A stretch of 64,000 nt of DNA from Betaproteobacteria bacterium (GCA_016720855.1 JADKJU010000003.1:124001-188000); one strand, 5' to 3'. Numbered from the stretch's first letter, positions 32,554-41,887 are shown. A program made the numbers and translations. The notes: generated by a model not told the origin, from the letters alone.

Positions 32554-33897
32554 ATGACCCTGTCCTCGACACCGCGAGTGACGGCAATGCGCGTGATTCC
32601 CGTGGCCGGCCGCGACGGCATGCTGCTGAACCTGAGCGGCGCGCACGCCCCGTTCTTCACGCGCAATCTCGCGATCCTGTCCGACAGTGCCGGCCGCACA
32701 GGTGTCGGCGAGGTGCCCGGCGGCGAGAAGATCCGCCAGACGATCGAGGATGCGGCGCCGCTGGTCGTCGGCCAGTCGATCGGCGAAGGTCGTCGCATCC
32801 TGCGCGAGATGCAGCAGCAATTCGCCGACCGCGACGCCGGCGGCCGCGGGCTGCAGACCTTCGACCTGCGCACGACGGTCCATGCGATGACGGCGATCGA
32901 GTGCGGCCTGCTCGACCTGCTCGGTCAATACCTGGACGTTCCCCTGGCGGCCCTGCTGGGCGAGGGCCAGCAACGGGCGTCGGTGCAGATGCTGGGCTAC
33001 CTGTTTTTCATCGGCGACCGCGCGCGCACCGATCTGCCGTACCCCTCGCCGGCCGGCGAAGCGGCCGACGCCGACGACTGGTGCCGGCTGCGCCACGAGC
33101 CCGCGTTGACGCCCGAAGCGGTCGTGAAGCTCGCCCGGGCCGCGCACGCGCGCTACGGATTCAACGATTTCAAGCTCAAGGGCGGCGTGCTGCGCGGCGA
33201 AGAGGAGGTGGAGGCGATCCATGCGCTGCACGAGTGCTTCCCGCAGGCCCGCATCACGCTCGACCCCAATGCCGGCTGGCTGCTCGGGGACGCGGTTCGA
33301 CTGCTGCGCGACCTGCGCGGCGTGCTCGCGTATGCGGAAGACCCGTGCGGCGCCGAGGATGGCTACTCCGGCCGGGAGGTGATGGCCGAGTTCCGCCGCG
33401 CCACCGACCTGCCGACGGCCACGAACATGATCGCCACCGACTGGCGGCAACTGGTGCATGCGCTCGCCCTGCAATCGGTGGACATCCCGCTGGCGGATCC
33501 GCACTTCTGGACGATGGCCGGTTCGGTGCGCGTGGCGCAGACCTGCCGCGACTGGGGCCTGACCTGGGGTTCGCATTCCAACAACCATTTCGACGTGTCA
33601 CTGGCGATGTTCACCCATGTCGGCGCCGCCGCGCCGGGCAAGGTCACCGCCATCGACACGCACTGGATTTGGCAGGACGGCCAGCGCCTCACCAAGGTGC
33701 CGCTGCGGATCGTCGGCGGCCATGTGCAGGTGCCCGCGAAGCCCGGCCTGGGCATCGAACTCGACATGGTCGAGGTCGAGAAGGCGCACCAGCTCTACCG
33801 GCAGCACGGTCTCGGCGCCCGCGACGACGCGATGGCGATGCAGTACGTGATACCGGGCTGGAAGTTCGATCCCAAGCGTCCCGCGCTGGTCCGGTGA
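32554..33897 (+). CDS. gudD: Glucarate dehydratase
   Basis: A 447-residue enolase-superfamily enzyme, the same length as Escherichia coli GudD, converting D-glucarate (and often L-idarate) to 5-dehydro-4-deoxyglucarate. The barrel shows the Lys-x-Lys acid/base motif in FNDFKLKGGV, metal ligands in TLDPNAGW, AYAEDPCG and the following Asn region (TNMI), and the His-Asp dyad region SHSNNHFDVS. Preceded by GAAAGGAG 7 bases before the ATG. It is the first of three genes for hexarate breakdown. The binding-protein remnant just upstream suggests an earlier transporter gene. Confidence 0.93.
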   Translation: MTLSSTPRVTAMRVIPVAGRDGMLLNLSGAHAPFFTRNLAILSDSAGRTGVGEVPGGEKIRQTIEDAAPLVVGQSIGEGRRILREMQQQFADRDAGGRGLQTFDLRTTVHAMTAIECGLLDLLGQYLDVPLAALLGEGQQRASVQMLGYLFFIGDRARTDLPYPSPAGEAADADDWCRLRHEPALTPEAVVKLARAAHARYGFNDFKLKGGVLRGEEEVEAIHALHECFPQARITLDPNAGWLLGDAVRLLRDLRGVLAYAEDPCGAEDGYSGREVMAEFRRATDLPTATNMIATDWRQLVHALALQSVDIPLADPHFWTMAGSVRVAQTCRDWGLTWGSHSNNHFDVSLAMFTHVGAAAPGKVTAIDTHWIWQDGQRLTKVPLRIVGGHVQVPAKPGLGIELDMVEVEKAHQLYRQHGLGARDDAMAMQYVIPGWKFDPKRPALVR

Positions 33898-33940
33898 CGC
33901 AGACCCCGCTTATCCATCACTCCAGGAAAAGGACAACACC

Positions 33941-34831
33941 ATGAAGATCGGATTCATCGGCCTCGGCATCATGGGCACGCCAATGGCCATGCACCTTGTG
34001 AACGCCGGCAACCAGCTCTTCGTCAACACCATTGGTCCGGTTCCGGAAATTCTGGCCGCCACGACGGCCGTGGCCTGCGCGAGCGCACAGGCCGTCACCC
34101 GGGAGGCAGAGGTTGTCATCATCATGGTGCCGGACACGCCCGACGTCGAGGCGGTGCTTTTCGGCGAGAACGGCGTTTCGGCAGCCCTGCCCGGCCCGTC
34201 GCGCAAGGTCATCATCGACATGAGCTCGATTTCGCCGATGGCCACCAAGGCCTTCGCCAAGCGCATCAACGGGCTCGGTGCCGACTACATCGACGCACCG
34301 GTTTCCGGCGGCGAGGTCGGTGCCAAGGCGGCATCGCTCACGATCATGTGCGGCGGCGACGCGGCGGTGTTCGAGCGCATCCGGCCCTTGCTGGAGAAGA
34401 TGGGCAAGAACATCACGCTGGTCGGCGGCAATGGCGACGGCCAGACCACCAAGGTGGCCAACCAGATCATCGTGGCGCTGAACATCGTGGCCGTTGGAGA
34501 GGCGCTGCTCTTCGCCAGCAAGGCCGGCGCCGATCCGGCCAAGGTTCGGCAGGCGCTGATGGGCGGTTTCGCGTCGAGCCGCATCCTGGAGGTGCATGGC
34601 GAACGGATGATCAAGCGCACTTTCGCGCCGGGCTTCCGCATCCGGCTTCACCAGAAAGACCTGAACCTGGCGCTGCAGGGAGCCCGCGAGCTGGGCGTAT
34701 CGCTGCCACAGACGGCCAATGCCGCCCAGCTGATGCAGGCCTGCGCGGCCAATGGCATGGCCGACCTGGATCATTCGGCCCTCGTCCGGGCACTCGAGCT
34801 GATGGCCGGCCACACGGTGGCAGGGGCCTGA
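33941..34831 (+). CDS. garR: 2-Hydroxy-3-oxopropionate (tartronate semialdehyde) reductase
   Basis: A 296-residue beta-hydroxyacid dehydrogenase with NAD-binding GFIGLGIMGTPMA, the substrate loop DAPVSGGEVGA and the catalytic Lys in TTKVANQI. The length equals that of E. coli GarR. It reduces tartronate semialdehyde, the product of the hexarate aldolase step, to glycerate. It lies 43 bases after gudD and 35 before garD. The aldolase (GarL) that would feed it is not in this cluster. Confidence 0.92.
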   Translation: MKIGFIGLGIMGTPMAMHLVNAGNQLFVNTIGPVPEILAATTAVACASAQAVTREAEVVIIMVPDTPDVEAVLFGENGVSAALPGPSRKVIIDMSSISPMATKAFAKRINGLGADYIDAPVSGGEVGAKAASLTIMCGGDAAVFERIRPLLEKMGKNITLVGGNGDGQTTKVANQIIVALNIVAVGEALLFASKAGADPAKVRQALMGGFASSRILEVHGERMIKRTFAPGFRIRLHQKDLNLALQGARELGVSLPQTANAAQLMQACAANGMADLDHSALVRALELMAGHTVAGA

Positions 34832-34866
34832 GAGGCGCCCGTCCCCTGATCGGCAGGCAGACCCCG

Positions 34867-36444
34867 ATGGCCCTTCCCCCGCACACCATACGCATGGACG
34901 AGCGCGACAACGTCGCGATCGTGGCCAATGATGGAGGGCTCGATGCCGGCACCGTGCTGCCTTCCGGCCTCGTGCTGGCGGACCGCGTCCCGCAGGGCCA
35001 CAAGGTCGCGCTCGTCGGCATCGCCACCGATGCGCCGGTGCTGCGCTACGGCGTCGCCATCGGCTACGCGTTGAAGGACATTCCCGCCGGTGGCTGGGTG
35101 CACGAGCGCCTGCTGAAGATGCCGGAAGCCCGCGAGCTCGAGGGGTTGCCCATGGCCACGGTCAAGTCCGGGCCGTCGCCTCCCCTGGAGGGTTACACCT
35201 TCGAGGGCTACCGGAATGCGGACGGCTCGGTGGGCACGCGCAACATCCTGGCGATCACGCAGACGGTGCAGTGCGTGGCCGGCGTCACGCAGTTCGCGGT
35301 GCAACGCATCAAGGAGGAGCTGCTTCCCCGCTTCCCCAACGTCGACGACGTGGTGGGGCTCGAACACGGCTACGGATGCGGCGTTGCCATCGATGCCCCC
35401 GACGCGGTCATTCCGATCCGCACGCTGCGAAACATCAGCCTGAACCCCAACTTCGGCGGCGAGGTCATGGTGGTGAGCCTGGGATGCGAGAAGCTGCAGC
35501 CCGAGCGGTTGCTGCCGCCGGGAAGCATCGCCATCGCCAACGGGCGCAGCGGGGCGGGCGCGCGGCAGGATGCGCGTGAATCCCTGGACGTCGTGTGCCT
35601 GCAGGACGATGGCCATGTCGGCTTCATGTCCATGGTCGAGTCGATCATGCGGCAGGCCGAGGTCCACCTCGGGCGCCTGGACGCCCGCCGTCGCGAGACG
35701 GTTCCGGCCAGCGAACTGGTCGTCGGCGTTCAATGCGGTGGCAGCGACGCCTTCTCCGGCGTGACGGCCAACCCGGCCGTCGGCTTCTGCACGGACCTGC
35801 TGGTACGCGCCGGCGCGAGCGTGATGTTCTCGGAGGTCACGGAAGTGCGCGACGGCATCGACCAGCTGACGTCACGAGCCGCGACGCCGGAAGTGGCCGA
35901 GGCGATGGTCCGCGAAATGGCCTGGTACGACGCCTACCTGGAGCGCGGAAGCGTCGACCGCAGCGCCAACACAACGCCCGGCAACAAGAAGGGCGGGCTG
36001 TCGAACATCGTCGAGAAGGCGATGGGGTCGATCGTCAAGTCCGGCTCCTCCCGCATATCCGGCGTGCTTGCGCCCGGCGAAAGGCTGCAGGCCAGGGGCC
36101 TGATATTCGCTGCCACGCCGGCGAGCGACTTCATCTGCGGCACGTTGCAACTCGCGGCGGGCATGAACCTGCATGTCTTCACCACCGGGCGCGGCACGCC
36201 CTACGGCCTTGCCGCGGTGCCGGTGATCAAGGTCGCCACGCGCACCGATCTCGCGCGGCGGTGGCACGACTTGATGGACGTCAACGCCGGCACCATTGCC
36301 GATGGAGAAGCCACGATTGCGGAGGTGGGCTGGGAGTTGTTCCACCTGATGCTGGAGGTGGCCAGCGGACGCAGGAAGACGTGGGCGGAACGGTGGAATC
36401 TGCACAACGCCCTGGTTCTGTTCAACCCGGCGCCCGTGACCTGA
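34867..36444 (+). CDS. garD: Galactarate dehydratase
   Basis: A 525-residue member of the UxaA/GarD family (E. coli GarD is 523). An N-terminal SAF-like domain (about residues 1-95) precedes the large catalytic part with GYRNADGSVGTRN, EHGYGCGVAID and VVGVQCGGSDAFSGVTANPA. NKKGGLSNIVEKAMGSI lies near the active site. It dehydrates galactarate to the same 5-dehydro-4-deoxyglucarate that GudD makes, so the operon handles both hexarates. The downstream response-regulator gene is convergent, 15 bases away. Confidence 0.93.
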   Translation: MALPPHTIRMDERDNVAIVANDGGLDAGTVLPSGLVLADRVPQGHKVALVGIATDAPVLRYGVAIGYALKDIPAGGWVHERLLKMPEARELEGLPMATVKSGPSPPLEGYTFEGYRNADGSVGTRNILAITQTVQCVAGVTQFAVQRIKEELLPRFPNVDDVVGLEHGYGCGVAIDAPDAVIPIRTLRNISLNPNFGGEVMVVSLGCEKLQPERLLPPGSIAIANGRSGAGARQDARESLDVVCLQDDGHVGFMSMVESIMRQAEVHLGRLDARRRETVPASELVVGVQCGGSDAFSGVTANPAVGFCTDLLVRAGASVMFSEVTEVRDGIDQLTSRAATPEVAEAMVREMAWYDAYLERGSVDRSANTTPGNKKGGLSNIVEKAMGSIVKSGSSRISGVLAPGERLQARGLIFAATPASDFICGTLQLAAGMNLHVFTTGRGTPYGLAAVPVIKVATRTDLARRWHDLMDVNAGTIADGEATIAEVGWELFHLMLEVASGRRKTWAERWNLHNALVLFNPAPVT

Positions 36445-36459
36445 TGGAGGGCTCGCGCC

Positions 36460-37233
36460 TCACATCTGCTTGAACAGGTGACTGAACGACCGGCTCACCT
36501 CCAGCTTCTCCCCCCGCCCCTTCACCTTCACCACCTGGTGCCCGCGGATGTCGCGGCCAACGCTCTCCACCGCGTCGACGCGAATCAGGATGGAGCGGTG
36601 GATCTGCCAGAACTCCTCCGGGTCCAGTTCCTCGAGCAGTTCCTTGATGGGCTTTCGAATGAGAGCCTCGAAGCCCTCGGTCTGCACCCGCGTGTACTTG
36701 TCCTCGGCGCGGAAGTAGAGGATGTCGGTGGCGGGAATCATGCGCAGGGTCGCACCCACGCTCGCCTGCACCCAGCGCAGGTAGTCGCGCGGCTTGACCG
36801 TACCGCCGGCAAGCCGCTGTGACAGTTCGGCCAGCAATTCACCCATCGCGTCCGGTTTCTGCTCCAGCCGCTCGCGCAGGCGTTGGCACGTGATCGCCAC
36901 GCGCTCCGGGTCCGCGGGCTTCAGCAGGTAGTCGATCGCCCCTTGCTCGAAGGCATTGACCGCGTATTCGTCGTAGGCGGTGACGAAGACCACATGGACC
37001 TGGCCGGCCAGCGCCTTCGCCGCCTCGATGCCGTCCATCTCCGGCATGCGGATGTCCAGGAATACGATATCGGGCTCGCGGCTTCGCACCAGGGCTACCG
37101 CCTCGCGACCGTTGCCAGCCTCGCCCACGATCGAAAGCTCGGGCCACGCTTCCTTCAGCCGCGCGACGATCTGGTCGCGCATCAGGCGCTCATCGTCGGC
37201 AATGACCGCGGTGGGCGTACGTCCGGTGCTCAT
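36460..37233 (-). CDS. LytTR-type response regulator
   Basis: A 257-residue regulator. The receiver domain (about 8-120) shows the acidic pair ADDE, the phosphorylated Asp in VFLDIRMPEMDG, the Thr in FVTAYDEYA and the Lys in LLKPAD. The C-terminal LytTR DNA-binding domain (about 150-255) has YFRAEDKYTRVQT and FWQIHRSILI. It acts with the histidine kinase encoded 17 bases upstream. The target genes cannot be read from here; this family often autoregulates and controls cell-envelope or uptake functions. Confidence 0.92.
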   Translation of the reverse strand: MSTGRTPTAVIADDERLMRDQIVARLKEAWPELSIVGEAGNGREAVALVRSREPDIVFLDIRMPEMDGIEAAKALAGQVHVVFVTAYDEYAVNAFEQGAIDYLLKPADPERVAITCQRLRERLEQKPDAMGELLAELSQRLAGGTVKPRDYLRWVQASVGATLRMIPATDILYFRAEDKYTRVQTEGFEALIRKPIKELLEELDPEEFWQIHRSILIRVDAVESVGRDIRGHQVVKVKGRGEKLEVSRSFSHLFKQM

Positions 37234-37250
37234 GCGTGCCTCTCGTCGTT

Positions 37251-38144
37251 TCAGGGCGGGGCTGCGGGGGCGAGCTCGTAGGGAACCCTGATGGTCGCAC
37301 AGGTTCCCCCATCGGCCGGAACGCTGATCTCCAGTTCCGCCCGGCCCTGGTACATGGCCTTCAGCCGCTCGCGGATGTTGGCCAGCCCCACGCCGCTCCG
37401 GGAATCCGGTGCGAATCCCATGCCGGTATCGCGCACGTGCACCGCGAGGCGGCCATCGACGATTTCCGCGCCGATTTCCAGCCGGCCGCCCTCCGCCTTC
37501 GGCTCCAGGCCGTGCTTGATCGCGTTCTCCACCAGGGTCTGCAGCATCATCGACGGGAAGGTCGCCGACTTGAGGCCGTCCGGGACGCTGACCACCGCCT
37601 GCAGTCGTTCGTCCATGCGCACCGCCATGATCTCGAGGAACGCGCGGGAAAGATCCACCTGCTGGCCGAGCGTGGGCCGCACGCCGCCGCCGCGCATCTG
37701 CGGCATGGCCGAGCGCAGGTAGCGGATCAGGCTCTGCTGCATGCGCGATGCACGAGGCGGATCCGTGAGGATCAGCTGGTCGATGCTCGCCAGCGTGTTG
37801 AACAGGAAATGCGGCTCGATCTGGGCCTGCAACGCCTCCAGGTGCGCTTCCGCCGCCGTGCGCTCGAGCTGCTCCTTCTCGGCGCGCTGCAGGGCCTGGT
37901 TCGCGGTCAGTTCCGCTCTGTGCTTGCCGCCCGCCACCGCCTTGATGATGAGCGAGGCAATGATGAAGAAGAACGCCTTCTGTGGTTGCTCGAGGATGCC
38001 GCCCAGGATCAGCACCAGGACGCAGACGATCGCGAGCGTCTTCCATGGCACCACCGCCAGCCAGTCGAAGAAACTCCACCACAGCACCTTGATGGCATCC
38101 GCGATCTCGCGCAGGGTTCCTTTGGTGGTCCGGGGTGGATTCAT
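37251..38144 (-). CDS. LytS-type sensor histidine kinase
   Basis: A 297-residue kinase with two membrane helices (about 36-52 and 56-72) and almost no periplasmic loop, so it probably senses within the membrane or cytoplasm. The phosphoacceptor region is QIEPHFLFNTLASIDQLIL (His_kinase family). The ATPase domain has LQTLVENAIKHGL, RDTGMGF and GVGLANIRERL. It precedes its LytTR partner by 17 bases, forming a two-gene unit. Confidence 0.92.
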   Translation of the reverse strand: MNPPRTTKGTLREIADAIKVLWWSFFDWLAVVPWKTLAIVCVLVLILGGILEQPQKAFFFIIASLIIKAVAGGKHRAELTANQALQRAEKEQLERTAAEAHLEALQAQIEPHFLFNTLASIDQLILTDPPRASRMQQSLIRYLRSAMPQMRGGGVRPTLGQQVDLSRAFLEIMAVRMDERLQAVVSVPDGLKSATFPSMMLQTLVENAIKHGLEPKAEGGRLEIGAEIVDGRLAVHVRDTGMGFAPDSRSGVGLANIRERLKAMYQGRAELEISVPADGGTCATIRVPYELAPAAPP

Positions 38145-38326
38145 GGTGGTCTGGGATCGGGGTGCTCGGTCGGTTTACGGCAATGGGGCCAGATTAGGGC
38201 GCGGGGCCGCAAGTCGCCAGCGCCACCGGACGGAACGACCTGCAGCGCGGCTGAAACGCAGATGGCGGTGACAGTCCGCGAATGGAAGAAGGCCGCGCAA
38301 ATTGAAAACCGGCGGCCGATCCGCGC

Positions 38327-38965
38327 TCAGCGGTCGCCCGTCACCAGCCGGATGCGCCGGCGAATCGCCGCGGCCGCCTCCCTGTCGCCGGCGTCCTGCG
38401 CCCGCTTCTCCTGCACGCCAAGCCACGCGAGCAATGGCCGGCGCCAGCCGTTGCGCGATGCGGTGTCCACGGCGAGCGCGATGTCCGCTGGCGCGATCCG
38501 CCCCTGACGGAACAGCACGCCCGCGGCAACGAGGCGCGAGAACGGATCCTCGATGGCGGTGAGCGCGCTGCCACCCCCTGCCGCGACCGCGTGGTGCTGG
38601 GGCGGCAGCAGCGCGATATCGGCGCCCTGCGCCTTGCCCGCGAGATACGCCGCATAGGCGCGCTCCGCCGGTGGCGCATCGCCGGCCAGCGCCTGGTAGC
38701 CGGGACAGTCGTCGAAGTCGAGGCTTGCCGTGCGAGCCGCGCAGCGCACGAGCTCGGCGCGCGCCACGAGGTCGGCGCGGCCCGTGGCGGAAAGCGTCAT
38801 GCGCGCGCGGGCAAATTCGCCTTCCGCGGCCTTCGAATGCCCCTCGAGGTAGGCGATCTCGAAGTTCTGAAGCGAACCATGGGCGTCCGCCCGCCAGCTG
38901 GGCTCCGGGGGGAGACCGGCGCAGGCGGCGACCGTCACGGCCGCCACGGCGAGGACCGTTCTCAT
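38327..38965 (-). CDS. Putative lipoprotein encoded after mlaD
   Basis: A 212-residue protein whose start at 38965 gives a signal peptide with a lipobox (VTVAACAG, lipidated Cys14 or so). The mature part is helical, rich in Ala/Arg/Glu and reminiscent of TPR-like repeats (SLQNFEIAYLEGHSKAAEGEF, RMTLSATGRADLVARAELVRC). It overlaps the mlaD stop by 4 bases, so it is made together with MlaE/MlaD. It does not look like MlaC or PqiC, so its role in that system is unknown. An outer-membrane or periplasmic accessory is plausible. Confidence 0.75.
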   Translation of the reverse strand: MRTVLAVAAVTVAACAGLPPEPSWRADAHGSLQNFEIAYLEGHSKAAEGEFARARMTLSATGRADLVARAELVRCAARTASLDFDDCPGYQALAGDAPPAERAYAAYLAGKAQGADIALLPPQHHAVAAGGGSALTAIEDPFSRLVAAGVLFRQGRIAPADIALAVDTASRNGWRRPLLAWLGVQEKRAQDAGDREAAAAIRRRIRLVTGDR

Positions 38966-39939
38966 GGGAGCTTCACCTCCGTATCGCGGACGAAGGGCCA
39001 CTTGCGGTTGATCTCGTCGATCAGGCCGGAGACGCGGCGCAGGGTCGATTCCACTTCCTGGCGCAGGCCCGCGAGGTCCTCGGACGCCGTTCGCGTGCTG
39101 GCGGTGATTTTCTGCGCATCGACCAGGATCGCGTCGGCCTTGTGCAGGCTCTCGCGCGCTTCGGCCAGCACGGCGGTCAGTTGCGCGGCCGCCTTGCGGG
39201 TCTCGTCCATCACCCCGCCCGTGCCGAAAAGGCTCTCATCGGTGCGTTCCAGCGTGCGGTCGAGGCGTTCCGAGACTTTCTCGAGGGATGCGAGCATCGT
39301 GTTGGCGCGGTCCAGGGCGGCGATCACCTTCCTCGCGTTCTCGTCGCTGCCCAGGAGGCCGCCGAGCGCTCCCTGCGGCCCCGTCATGCGCCCGGTCAGC
39401 GTGCGCACGCTGGCAAGGCTCGCATTGAGATCCGAGTCCTGCGCCGACATGCGCTCCAGGTTTTCGAGTAGCCGCTTCATCGAGGCAATGAGGCCGGGAA
39501 GCTCTTCGGTCGCGTCCCCGCGCAGGACCTCGCGGATGGCGCCCTCGGGCAACGGCTGGTCGGCGAGGTTGCCCGTGAAGGCGCGAAGGCGCGCGGTCCC
39601 CACGAGGCTGCGCTCGAGCGTGAAGACGCTGGAAGTGCGAAGCCACTGCGTGTCCTTGCGCGGGATGTCGATCTCGATCCGCGCCCTGCCGTCCGGCGCC
39701 AGCTCGATCTTCTGCACCCGCCCCACCGGGAAGCCCGAGAAGGTGAGATCCATGCCGACGATCACGCCGGCCCCGTCATCGGCCATCAGCACGAGGCGCT
39801 GCGTGCTCTCGAACGTGCCACGGGCGTAGAGGACATAGAGGACGAAGCCCGCAATGATGGCCGCCGCGACGATCAGCACCATCGCCGCCTTCAGCTCGGC
39901 GTGGCGGATGTCGGAGGAGGGAGCGAGCGGCTGTTCCAA
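38962..39939 (-). CDS. MlaD-family (MCE domain) protein
   Basis: A 325-residue protein with an N-terminal helix (LKAAMVLIVAAAIIAGFVLYVLY) and one MCE domain (about 50-125, with GMDLTFSGFPVGRVQKIEL). It is followed by a long helical C-terminal region of heptad-like repeats (DRTLERTDESLF, TRKAAAQLTAVLAEARESL). This layout is that of MCE lipid-carrier subunits which form hexameric rings or tubes. No ATG precedes the membrane helix; TTG at 39939, 9 bases past the mlaE stop region and inside it, gives the best start. It is coupled to mlaE upstream and the lipoprotein gene downstream. Confidence 0.85.
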   Translation of the reverse strand: MEQPLAPSSDIRHAELKAAMVLIVAAAIIAGFVLYVLYARGTFESTQRLVLMADDGAGVIVGMDLTFSGFPVGRVQKIELAPDGRARIEIDIPRKDTQWLRTSSVFTLERSLVGTARLRAFTGNLADQPLPEGAIREVLRGDATEELPGLIASMKRLLENLERMSAQDSDLNASLASVRTLTGRMTGPQGALGGLLGSDENARKVIAALDRANTMLASLEKVSERLDRTLERTDESLFGTGGVMDETRKAAAQLTAVLAEARESLHKADAILVDAQKITASTRTASEDLAGLRQEVESTLRRVSGLIDEINRKWPFVRDTEVKLP

Positions 39940-39944
39940 GGGCT

Positions 39945-40742
39945 TCAGGCGTAAGTGAGCGCGAGCGAGGCGGCCTCGACCAGCGCGAGACCCACGAAGA
40001 GGCGCACCAGGCCGCGCGGCGCGGCTTCCGGCACCGTGCCCGGATCCGGCGATGACCCGAGGCTCGCCGCGACCGGGATCACCGCCACCGCGAGTGCGAA
40101 GAACACGACCTTCAGTCCGAGCCCGGCCAGTTCCGCCGAGCCGAACACCTGCCCGATTGCGCGCGAATACGCGGCGTGCCCCCAGGGCGAAAAGCCGTAG
40201 AGGCCGACATAGGCCACCACCAGCGCAACCAGGATGCCGATCGCGGTGAGCGCGAGGACCGAGACGGCAACGCCGATCCCGCGAGGAAGCAGCTCGGCTC
40301 GCAGCGTGTGCGCGCCTTCGCGAAGCGAATCGAGTTCCCCGCGAACGCGCATCAACGCCACTTCGGTGCCAATGGCCGCGCCCGAGCGCAGCGCCACGAA
40401 CAGCGCCACGAACACGGGGACGAGCTCCAGCACCAGCACGCGCACGAAGAGGTCGAGCGCGTAGCCCGACAGGCCGAAGTCGCGCGCGGTCGAATTGATG
40501 ATCCCGATCACCAGGTAGCTCAGGAGCGAGCAGACGACGACGAAGCCCGGCAGGATCTGCCAGGCGGACGAGCAAACTTGGCGCGCCGCGAGAGCACGGG
40601 CGGGCGGCGTGTAGGTCGAGGGCGAGAGTGCCGCGACCACCGCCTCGGCGCCGAAGTGAAGCAAGCGCCAGGCACCGACCGCCCCCGAGAGCACGAGTCC
40701 GCCGGACCCGGCGATGGCGCGTCGCAATGATGTGGCCTGCAT
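39945..40742 (-). CDS. MlaE-family ABC transporter permease
   Basis: A 265-residue membrane protein with about six helices and the MlaE-family region MRVRGELDSLREGAH, which touches the ATPase in known complexes, followed by LLPRGIGVAVSVLALTAIG. It would move phospholipid or another hydrophobic compound together with the MCE protein. No MlaF-type ATPase is encoded next to it: the upstream neighbour is a Bug gene in the same direction. The ATPase must come from elsewhere or the system is incomplete. Confidence 0.85.
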   Translation of the reverse strand: MQATSLRRAIAGSGGLVLSGAVGAWRLLHFGAEAVVAALSPSTYTPPARALAARQVCSSAWQILPGFVVVCSLLSYLVIGIINSTARDFGLSGYALDLFVRVLVLELVPVFVALFVALRSGAAIGTEVALMRVRGELDSLREGAHTLRAELLPRGIGVAVSVLALTAIGILVALVVAYVGLYGFSPWGHAAYSRAIGQVFGSAELAGLGLKVVFFALAVAVIPVAASLGSSPDPGTVPEAAPRGLVRLFVGLALVEAASLALTYA

Positions 40743-40860
40743 CAGCCGATGATACCTCGCAGGCGCCCACCCGCACCCCCGGGCGGTCCACGAGGGGTCC
40801 GATCCGGGAACTCCCCTTTTCCCTGTTGTTGTCCCCGGGGTGGCGCCGTGAGGCCGTCCC

Positions 40861-41850
40861 TCAATTCGCCTTGATGTTCGCCTCGCGGATGAGCTTGCCG
40901 TAGCGCTCGTAGTCGCTGCGGACGAGGTCGGCCAGTTGCTGCGGCGTGGAGGGCGAGACGATCGCGCCCAAGCCGGCCAGGCGTTCCTTCACCTCGGGAT
41001 CCGCGAGCACCTTGTGGATCTGCGTCGCCAGCGTCTGGACGACGGCGGGAGGGGTTCCCTTCGGCGCGATGAAGGCGTGCCAGACGCTGGCCTCGAACCC
41101 CGGGAATCCGGATTCCGCGATGGTCGGCGCGTCGGGGAGCGTGGTGATGCGCTCGGCGCTCAGCGCGGCCAGCACCCGGAGCTTGCCGGACTGCACGAGC
41201 GGCAGGACCTCGACCGCGTTCACAGCCACCAGGGGAAGCTGTCCCCCGAGCACGTCGCTGATCGCGGGCTTGCCGCCCTTGTAGGGGATGTGCGTGAGCG
41301 AGATGCCGGCGGCGCGCGCAAACATTTCCGTGGCGAGGTGGGGTGTGGAGCCGCTGCCGGGCGAGCCGTAGTTCACGCTTCCGGGTTTCGCCTTCGATAC
41401 CTCGATGAGCTTCCTGAGCGTCGTGAATTCCGAGGACGAGCTGGCGGCGATCACCACGGGCAGGCGCGCCACGAGCGTGATGGGAACGACGTCCGTGTTG
41501 GGATCGAACGGCTGCTGCGTGTAGAGGAACGGGTTCGCCGTGAGGCCGTTTGCCACGAGCATCACCGTGTAGCCATCGGGCGGGCTGTCGATCAGCTGCC
41601 GGATGGCGATGTTGCTTGCCGCGCCCGGCTTGTTCTCGACGATGACGGTCTGCCCGAGGTTCGGTCCCAGTTTCTGGGCCACCGTGCGCGCCACGATGTC
41701 CATCGCGCCGCCGGGGGCGAAGCCGACGAGGATCTTGACGGGTTTGGAAGGATAGGCCTGGGCCATCGCGGCGGGCGCGGCACCGAAAACCAGGGTTGCG
41801 GCCATGAACACTGCCGCGGCGCGGGTCATCGTTCGGATTGTGGAAACCAT
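40861..41850 (-). CDS. Bug/TctC-family periplasmic binding protein
   Basis: A 329-residue protein. The start at 41850 is supported by AAAGGAGG eight bases upstream, one of the strongest ribosome sites in the window. The signal peptide ends AAMAQ before AYPSKPVK. Motifs are VGFAPGGAMDIVAR, ENKPGAASNIA, GSPGSGSTPHLA and HIPYKGGKPAISD. It follows the ligJ-type gene by 37 bases, so its ligand is plausibly an aromatic-ring-fission acid such as oxalomesaconate or a related tricarboxylate. Confidence 0.91.
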   Translation of the reverse strand: MVSTIRTMTRAAAVFMAATLVFGAAPAAMAQAYPSKPVKILVGFAPGGAMDIVARTVAQKLGPNLGQTVIVENKPGAASNIAIRQLIDSPPDGYTVMLVANGLTANPFLYTQQPFDPNTDVVPITLVARLPVVIAASSSSEFTTLRKLIEVSKAKPGSVNYGSPGSGSTPHLATEMFARAAGISLTHIPYKGGKPAISDVLGGQLPLVAVNAVEVLPLVQSGKLRVLAALSAERITTLPDAPTIAESGFPGFEASVWHAFIAPKGTPPAVVQTLATQIHKVLADPEVKERLAGLGAIVSPSTPQQLADLVRSDYERYGKLIREANIKAN

Positions 41851-41887
41851 GTCTTGATCCTCCTTTGGGTTGTCCGTCGTTCCGGGT

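Noticed and set aside
32554..36444. gudD-garR-garD as a horizontally acquired island
   Set aside because: Base composition looks like the neighbours, and no integrase, tRNA or direct repeats flank it; only a doubtful Bug remnant lies upstream.
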